Source: Clostridia bacterium (GTDB lineage Bacteria > Bacillota > Clostridia > Christensenellales > Aristaeellaceae). From it: DNA of 10,422 nucleotides. Location of the stretch: positions 1 through 10,422 of the forward strand of contig CAAEUQ010000117.1 in the NCBI GenBank assembly GCA_900759005.1, read 5' to 3'. Of the stretch, positions 6,477-10,422 are shown piece by piece; the stretch's first letter is position 1, and every line of letters starts with the position of its first letter. Made by a program: the position numbers and the translations under genes. The notes under the pieces are model-generated. The model did not search any database, had not been told where the DNA came from, and saw nothing but the letters and a program-made list of their open reading frames with translations.

Positions 6477-6490
6477 ACGGAGGAAACAAA

Positions 6491-7711
6491 ATGAACAGCG
6501 CTATAATCAAAAGCCGCATATTATTGCCCTCAAACGAAATCGACAAAACAAAATGGTCCGTCATCGCGTGCGATCAGTACGCCGCGCAGCCCGATTATTG
6601 GAAAAAGGTGGAATCGATCGTCGGCTCGTCGCCTTCGACGCTGCGAATGACGCTCCCCGAGATCTATTTAAGCGAATCCAAATCCCGAAGCCCAAAAATT
6701 CACGCCGCGATGAACAAGTACTTAAACGACGGCAATCTTCTCCCCGCCGTAGACGGCTTTATTCTCGTCGAGCGCGAAACGTCGTCCGGCATTCGTCCCG
6801 GAATCGTCGCCGCGATCGATCTGGATCAATATGATTATGCCGCCGGCAGCGCTTCCGCGATTCGTCCGGCGGAAAACACGATTCCCGATCGCGTTCCGAT
6901 TCTCGCGTGCATTCGCGACGGCGCGCCGCTCGAGCTTCCGCACGCGCTGGTATTGATCGAAGATCCGGGACAGACCGTGATCGAATCGCTGTACGCGCGC
7001 CGTCAGGCGCTGCGCCCGTTGTATGATTTTGATTTGATGATGGATGCGGGTCACATTCGCGGCTGGGCGATCGAGGATGCAAACGCGGATTCCCTCCTGC
7101 GCGCGCTGAATGCGATCACGGCGCTTTCGCAGGCGCCGGCATTTCTCGTCGGCGACGGCAACCACGCGCTCGCCGCGGCGAAGCAGTGCTGGGAAAACGT
7201 GCGCGCCGCATTGCCGCCGAAGATGCGCGAAGATCATCCGATGCGCTATGCGCTGGTCGAACTGGTAAATGTCGCGAATCCCGCGATTGAATTCGAACCG
7301 GTTCACCGCCTTGTCACCGGCGTCAATTCCATTCACATGATCACGGAATTCCGTAATCATCTGAAGCGTTTCGGCATTCCGGACGTCGCGGGAAACGATC
7401 TGACCGTGCTGACCCGTTCCGCGCGGATGAGCTTCGGCTTTGAAAAGCATCCGCTGCCCGTGCTGCAATCGTTTCTGGACGATTACCTCGCCGAGCACAC
7501 CGATGCGCACATCGAATACATCCATGGAAGCGACACGCTGCTCCGCCTGCTGTCCGAACGCGCCGATGCGATGGGCTTCATGCCGCGCGTATTCGGAAAA
7601 TTCGAGCTGTTCCCGACCGTGCGCCGTCTGGGTGCGCTTCCGCGAAAGACGTTTTCGATGGGCGAAGCGAACGACAAGCGCTTTTATCTGGAAGCCCGCG
7701 CGCTCCAATAG
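6491..7711 (+). CDS. DUF1015 family protein
   Basis: This 406-residue cytosolic protein, without signal peptide or membrane segments, is full length for the DUF1015 family. Family features in order are WSVIACDQYAAQPDYW (22-37), a segment rich in GSASAIRPAENTIPDR (119-134), ELPHALVLIED (148-158), and the motif VGDGNHALAAAK (220-231), which corresponds to the family's Asp-Gly-(Asn/His)-His core. IEFEPVHRLV (266-275) follows, with LPRKTFSMGEANDKRFYLEAR (383-403) near the end. The conserved Asp222 and His225 suggest an active or nucleotide-binding site, but the biochemical role is not established to my knowledge. From memory, DUF1015 genes in some Firmicutes and Bacteroidetes lie beside serine-biosynthesis genes. 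No such genes are here, and this gene has its own promoter and terminator. GGAGG lies about 7 bases before the ATG. Confidence 0.88.
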   Translation: MNSAIIKSRILLPSNEIDKTKWSVIACDQYAAQPDYWKKVESIVGSSPSTLRMTLPEIYLSESKSRSPKIHAAMNKYLNDGNLLPAVDGFILVERETSSGIRPGIVAAIDLDQYDYAAGSASAIRPAENTIPDRVPILACIRDGAPLELPHALVLIEDPGQTVIESLYARRQALRPLYDFDLMMDAGHIRGWAIEDANADSLLRALNAITALSQAPAFLVGDGNHALAAAKQCWENVRAALPPKMREDHPMRYALVELVNVANPAIEFEPVHRLVTGVNSIHMITEFRNHLKRFGIPDVAGNDLTVLTRSARMSFGFEKHPLPVLQSFLDDYLAEHTDAHIEYIHGSDTLLRLLSERADAMGFMPRVFGKFELFPTVRRLGALPRKTFSMGEANDKRFYLEARALQ

Positions 7712-7737
7712 AATTGTTAAATTTGAACATCCAAGCG

Positions 7738-7763
7738 AAATGCGCCGCACTCCGGCGCATTTT
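7738..7763 (+). terminator. Terminator of the DUF1015 gene
   Basis: A perfect 10-bp stem (AAATGCGCCG 7738-7747 with CGGCGCATTT 7753-7762) has the loop CACTC and a short T-tail (7760-7763). It begins 26 bases after the stop codon. The U-tract is short, but the stem is strong and A-flanked. Confidence 0.72.
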
Positions 7764-7764
7764 G

Positions 7765-7773
7765 TGTTAGAAT
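7765..7773 (+). promoter_or_regulatory. Possible extended -10 promoter for the ABC operon
   Basis: TGTTAGAAT matches an extended -10 (TGN plus TAGAAT, 5 of 6 to TATAAT) directly after the preceding terminator. The position of a -35 at a 17-base spacer reads CCGCAC, which is poor. The imperfect dyad AGTG/CACT (7775-7789) lies just downstream. This is the best promoter candidate between the terminator and the ATPase gene. Confidence 0.35.
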
Positions 7774-7823
7774 GAGTGTTACGTTCACTTCAAACCCGCT
7801 GTTTACCCTTTCAAAAAACGGTA

Positions 7824-7869
7824 TCCCGCTTTTTTAGCGGGACAGAATTCAGGGTCGTTGTCTGAATTC
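7824..7869 (+). other. Two consecutive hairpins in the ABC operon leader
   Basis: The first hairpin is TCCCGCT-TTTTT-AGCGGGA (7824-7842), a perfect 7-bp stem. The second is GAATTCAG (7845-7852) with CTGAATTC (7862-7869) around a nine-base loop. Neither is followed by a U-tract, so neither is a clear terminator. They lie 29 bases upstream of the RBS AAGGAGG (7898-7904) and could stabilise the mRNA or take part in regulation. They do not match a T-box or any riboswitch I recognise. Confidence 0.45.
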
Positions 7870-7912
7870 ACCGCCTGGCAAGATTTCGATTACTACCAAG
7901 GAGGCAACCGGC

Positions 7913-8710
7913 ATGATTCAAGTGGAAGGCTTAACCAAATCCTATTCGCTCGCCCGCCGCGACGGCGGGCTGTTTCAGGCGATCAAGGCGCTCGGCAGGC
8001 GAAACGCCGAAACCGTCCGCGCGCTGGAAGACCTGTCATTTACCATTCGAGACGGCGAAATCGTTGGATATATCGGTCCGAACGGCGCCGGCAAATCCAC
8101 CACGATCAAGATTCTCTCCGGCATTCTAACGCCCGATTCGGGCTTGTGTCTGGTTAACGGCCGCGTTCCGTGGAAGGAGCGCAAAAGTCATGCGGCGGAA
8201 ATCGGCGTCGTATTCGGGCAGCGCACGCAGCTCTGGTGGGATGTTCCGGTGATCGATTCCTATGCGCTGCTTGCCGAAATCTACCGAATCGAACCGAAGC
8301 GCTATCAAAAAAATCTGGACGAGCTCACCGAAATGATGGATTTATCCGAGCTTTTGCGCACGCCTGCGCGCCAGCTGAGCCTTGGGCAGCGAATGCGCTG
8401 CGAAATCGCCGCGTCGCTGCTGCACGAGCCGAAGGTGCTGTTTCTGGACGAACCGACGATCGGTCTGGATGCGGTCAGCAAATTAAAGGTACGCGCGTTC
8501 ATTAAACAGATCAATCAATCGCGCGGCGCCACCGTGATTCTCACCACCCACGATATGCAGGACATCTCCGCGCTCGCGAATCGGATTCTGCTGATCGGAC
8601 ACGGAAAGCTGCTGCTGGACGGCACGTTCGACGATGTGCGCGCCGTGAATCCAAACGCCCAATCGCTGGACGATCTGGCAGCGGAGCTGTACGCGCGCTA
8701 CCGCGTTTGA
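7913..8710 (+). CDS. ABC-2 type exporter ATP-binding protein (COG4586 type)
   Basis: The 265-residue protein is the cytosolic ATPase that powers the exporter formed with the two following membrane proteins. All nucleotide-binding motifs are intact. These are Walker A GPNGAGKST (55-63), Q-loop Gln103 within FGQRTQLWWDVP, signature LSLGQ (155-159), Walker B VLFLDEP (175-181, catalytic Glu180), D-loop GLDA (184-187) and switch His213 in TTHD. The stretch QLWWDVPVIDSYALL and the LSLGQRMRCEIAASLLHEP segment are characteristic of the COG4586 branch, which pairs with two dissimilar DUF990/COG4587-type permeases. There is an insertion between strands 1 and 2 (about 13-35), also typical of the branch. 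Start ATG follows AAGGAGG by 8 bases. The first permease gene begins 13 bases after the stop. Confidence 0.95.
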   Translation: MIQVEGLTKSYSLARRDGGLFQAIKALGRRNAETVRALEDLSFTIRDGEIVGYIGPNGAGKSTTIKILSGILTPDSGLCLVNGRVPWKERKSHAAEIGVVFGQRTQLWWDVPVIDSYALLAEIYRIEPKRYQKNLDELTEMMDLSELLRTPARQLSLGQRMRCEIAASLLHEPKVLFLDEPTIGLDAVSKLKVRAFIKQINQSRGATVILTTHDMQDISALANRILLIGHGKLLLDGTFDDVRAVNPNAQSLDDLAAELYARYRV

Positions 8711-8723
8711 GGAGGCGACCCAA

Positions 8724-9527
8724 ATGAGAGCCTGTTTCGCATTCTTCAAAATGCAGTTTATCAAGGGGCTGCAATACCGCGCCGCGGCTTGGGCGGGCGT
8801 ATTTACGCAGTTTTTCTGGGGATTTATGGAAATGCAGCTCTATCGCGCGCTTTATGCCGATCACACCGCCGCGTTTCCAATGCGTCTGACCGCGCTGGGC
8901 AATTACATCTGGCTGCGGCAGGCGCTGTTCGCGATGCTGAACACCTGGTCGGCGGAAAACGAGCTGTTCGACAGCGTGCTTTCCGGAAACATCGCCTATG
9001 AGCTCTGCCGCCCCGTCGGGATTTACGGAATGTGGTTTTCGCGAACGGCGGCGCTGAGAACGAGCCGTGCGGCGCTGAGATGCCTTCCGATTCTCGTGTT
9101 TTCGTTTCTGTTGCCCGCGCCGTGGGGCATGACGCTGCCGGTTTCAGCGATTGCATTTGCGGAATTCCTGCTTTCACTGCTGCTTGCTGTAGGCGTAACG
9201 TGCGCGTTTACGCTAATCTTGTATTTCAGCTGCTTTTACACGGTTTCCAGCGACGGCATCCGCGCGGTGGTCGCGCCGGTGGTATCCATTTTAAGCGGCG
9301 AACTGCTGCCGCTGCCGTTTCTTCCGGACGGTCTTGCCCAAATCCTGAACGTTTCGCCGTTCGGCGCGATGATGAACGCGCCGCTGCGCATTTACGGCGG
9401 CGATATCGCAGGCGCAGAAGCCGCGTCCATGCTCTCGCTCCAGGCATTCTGGCTGATCGCGATGGTCGCGCTGGGCAAATTCATGCAGGTAAAGGGCATG
9501 AAAAAGCTCGCAATCGTGGGAGGCTGA
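8724..9527 (+). CDS. ABC-2 type exporter permease subunit 1 (COG4587 type)
   Basis: This 267-residue membrane protein has about six predicted helices, forming one of two dissimilar transmembrane subunits of the exporter. Family marks are the N-terminal amphipathic FKMQFIKGLQYRAAAWAG, the cytoplasmic motif DSVLSGNIAYELCRP (83-97), and the re-entrant segment SGELLPLPFLPDGLAQI (191-207) followed by SPFGAMMNAPLRIYGG (211-226). GGAGG (8711-8715) lies 8 bases before the ATG. The stop codon TGA lies inside the ribosome-binding context of the next gene. The transported substrate is not predictable. Confidence 0.88.
   Translation: MRACFAFFKMQFIKGLQYRAAAWAGVFTQFFWGFMEMQLYRALYADHTAAFPMRLTALGNYIWLRQALFAMLNTWSAENELFDSVLSGNIAYELCRPVGIYGMWFSRTAALRTSRAALRCLPILVFSFLLPAPWGMTLPVSAIAFAEFLLSLLLAVGVTCAFTLILYFSCFYTVSSDGIRAVVAPVVSILSGELLPLPFLPDGLAQILNVSPFGAMMNAPLRIYGGDIAGAEAASMLSLQAFWLIAMVALGKFMQVKGMKKLAIVGG
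9518..9523 (+). promoter_or_regulatory. RBS deciding the permease 2 start
   Basis: GGGAGG lies within the last codons of permease 1. It is 9 bases from the ATG at 9533 but only 3 from the ATG at 9527 that overlaps the stop (TGATG). The spacing favours 9533, though use of 9527 would add only Met-Asp. Confidence 0.6.
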
Positions 9528-9532
9528 TGGAT

Positions 9533-10309
9533 ATGAGGCTGTATTTTCATTATCTTTCGATGCATCTGAAAACCTGCATGGCGCATAAGAAGTCCTTTTT
9601 TCTATATGCACTAGGGCAATTTCTGACTTCGTTCACGGAATTTCTGGCGCTCTGGTTTCTGCTCGACCGATTCAAAACCGTCGGCGGCTATACAATCGGC
9701 GAATGCGCGCTGTGTTTCGGCGTGATGGTCATGTCGTTTTCGCTGATGGAATGCTTTTTCCGCGGCTTCGATCATTTCGCCGCGGTCGTGCGCAGTGCAG
9801 ATTTCGATCGACTGCTCGTCCGTCCGCGCGGGCTGGTGTTTCAAGTGCTGTGTCATAAGGTTGAATTCGGCCGTCTGGGCAAGCTGGTTCAATCGGCAAT
9901 CGCGCTGGGCGTCGGCATTGCGCTTTCGCCAATCGAATGGTCTTTCGCGCGCGCCGGCGTGCTGATTCTGATGATCGCGGGCGGCACGATCGTATTTGCG
10001 GGAATCGCATGGATTTATGCCGGGCTTTGCTTTTTCACGCTCGAAGGGCTTGAATGCGTGAACGTATTTCTCCATGGCGCGCGCGATTTCGGTAAATACC
10101 CGCTGGACGTGTACGGAAAGGCGCTGCTCCGCTTCTGCACATTCGTCATTCCTTACGCGCTTTTCCAGTATTACCCGCTGACTTACCTGCTCGGACGCTC
10201 GAACGATCCCCTTCGCGCACTCGCGCCGCTTGGAACGCCGCTGTTCCTGATTCCCTGCGCCATTCTGTGGACGATCGGCGTAAAAAAATACAAATCCGCC
10301 GGAAGCTGA
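9533..10309 (+). CDS. ABC-2 type exporter permease subunit 2 (COG3694/DUF990 type)
   Basis: This 258-residue, six-helix membrane protein is the second membrane subunit of the exporter. The motif FDRLLVRPRG (91-100) matches the conserved cytoplasmic loop of the DUF990 (ABC2_membrane_6) family. The C-terminal half carries DFGKYPLDVYGKALLRF (185-201), the helix FVIPYALFQYYP (204-215) and the typical TYLLGRSND. The N-terminus starts with an amphipathic helix (RLYFHYLSMHLKT) and KK before the first helix. The same reading frame stays open back to 9032, overlapping permease 1, but that extension is antisense-like Arg/Ala-rich sequence and lacks an RBS. The alternative start at 9527 (TGATG overlap) cannot be excluded. 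The gene ends 28 bases before a strong terminator, closing the three-gene operon. Confidence 0.88.
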   Translation: MRLYFHYLSMHLKTCMAHKKSFFLYALGQFLTSFTEFLALWFLLDRFKTVGGYTIGECALCFGVMVMSFSLMECFFRGFDHFAAVVRSADFDRLLVRPRGLVFQVLCHKVEFGRLGKLVQSAIALGVGIALSPIEWSFARAGVLILMIAGGTIVFAGIAWIYAGLCFFTLEGLECVNVFLHGARDFGKYPLDVYGKALLRFCTFVIPYALFQYYPLTYLLGRSNDPLRALAPLGTPLFLIPCAILWTIGVKKYKSAGS

Positions 10310-10337
10310 TCCAGCGCCAGTGCGCCTGAATAATCAT

Positions 10338-10361
10338 CCCCCGGCAAAGCCGGGGGTTTTT
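10338..10361 (+). terminator. Terminator of the ABC exporter operon
   Basis: CCCCCGGC (10338-10345) and GCCGGGGG (10349-10356) form a perfect 8-bp stem with an AAA loop, followed directly by TTTTT (10357-10361). This is a strong textbook intrinsic terminator. Confidence 0.92.
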
Positions 10362-10422
10362 CATATGCGGGCGAAGCCCTAGAATACTAGCCCGCGCCCT
10401 CGCAGGCGCATAAACGGTCTGG
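10362..10422. other. Structured non-coding window end
   Basis: No gene is visible. Several alternative hairpins are possible: GGGC-GAA-GCCC, GCGGGC (10367-10372) with GCCCGC (10390-10395), and GCGCC (10394-10398) with GGCGC (10405-10409). An outer TATGCG/CGCATA pair (10364-10369 with 10407-10412) also fits. It could be the leader or an RNA gene of the next transcription unit, but the window ends before this can be judged. Confidence 0.3.

Larger units (their letters stand above)
6169..6490. other. AT-rich divergent intergenic region
   Basis: This 322-base spacer separates the leftward DUF1538/PII operon from the rightward DUF1015 gene. I see no credible gene in it. About 6245-6390 is clearly more AT-rich than the flanking genes, while 6410-6475 is GC-rich leader. 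A good promoter for the right-hand gene is present at 6346-6375. For the leftward operon I see only TTGACC (minus strand, 6241-6236) as a possible -35, with TATGTT only 13 bases later, so its promoter is not convincingly located. Confidence 0.6.

Noticed and set aside
6722..7750. Minus-strand open frame of 342 codons opposite the DUF1015 gene
   Set aside because: It is the antisense shadow of a well-supported gene and runs backwards through that gene's terminator. No domain or RBS was found.
7843..7912. T-box riboswitch upstream of the ABC operon
   Set aside because: CAGGGTCGTT superficially recalls a T-box core, but the AGGGTGGNACCGCG-type consensus, the long specifier stem and a terminator are absent.
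8375..8392. Signature LSLGQ instead of LSGGQ in the ATPase as a sign of inactivation
   Set aside because: LSLGQ followed by RMRCE is normal for this ABC ATPase branch, and all other catalytic residues are present.
9032..9532. N-terminal extension of permease 2 by 167 codons
   Set aside because: It would overlap most of permease 1, is Arg/Ala-rich and has no RBS. The family length of about 260 residues and the site at 9518-9523 support the start at 9533.
1..10422. Phage, transposon, CRISPR or defence island
   Set aside because: No transposase, integrase, terminal repeats, spaced direct repeats or toxin-antitoxin pair is seen, and coding composition is uniform across the window.

Overview
The window looks like chromosomal DNA from a GC-rich member of the Firmicutes, probably class Clostridia. 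I infer this from strong AGGAGG-type ribosome binding sites with 7-9 base spacers, sigma-A type promoters, short U-tailed hairpin terminators, a lipoprotein signal peptide, and families common in clostridial genomes (MATE exporter, DUF1538 with a PII-like partner, DUF1015, COG4586-type ABC exporter). Codon use is rich in GCG, CGC and GAA throughout, with no compositional break inside the genes. Genus and species cannot be told. There is no rRNA, tRNA, transposase, integrase or CRISPR array.

Layout. Positions 1-166 hold no gene, only an inverted repeat and a strong terminator for something left of the window. A MATE-family multidrug/cation antiporter (167-1552, minus) is divergent from a two-gene plus-strand operon (1666-3930): a Gfo/Idh/MocA oxidoreductase, then a TTG-started lipoprotein with a ComEC-like metallo-beta-lactamase domain and a lamin-tail domain. 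The two divergent promoters appear to share one palindromic -35 hexamer, TTGCAA. A bidirectional terminator at 3929-3975 separates this operon from a convergent minus-strand pair (6168 to 3974): a DUF1538 membrane protein followed, with an ATGA overlap, by a tandem PII-like protein.

After a 322-base AT-rich divergent spacer comes a single-gene unit encoding a DUF1015 protein (6491-7711), with a clear promoter, an operator-like dyad on its -10 box and its own terminator. The right end is a three-gene operon (7913-10309) for an ABC-2 type exporter: one ATPase and two membrane subunits (COG4586/COG4587/COG3694 type), closed by a strong terminator at 10338-10361. The last 60 bases are non-coding and structured.

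How the genes work together. The DUF1538/PII pair is probably a transporter-like membrane protein controlled by a small-molecule-sensing PII protein. Both members are internally duplicated, and it is the most interesting unit here, although its substrate and ligand cannot be read from the sequence. The three ABC genes form one exporter complex. The oxidoreductase and the MBL lipoprotein are co-translated, but no shared pathway is evident. Most of the window is ordinary core or accessory metabolism. I see no defence system or mobile element.
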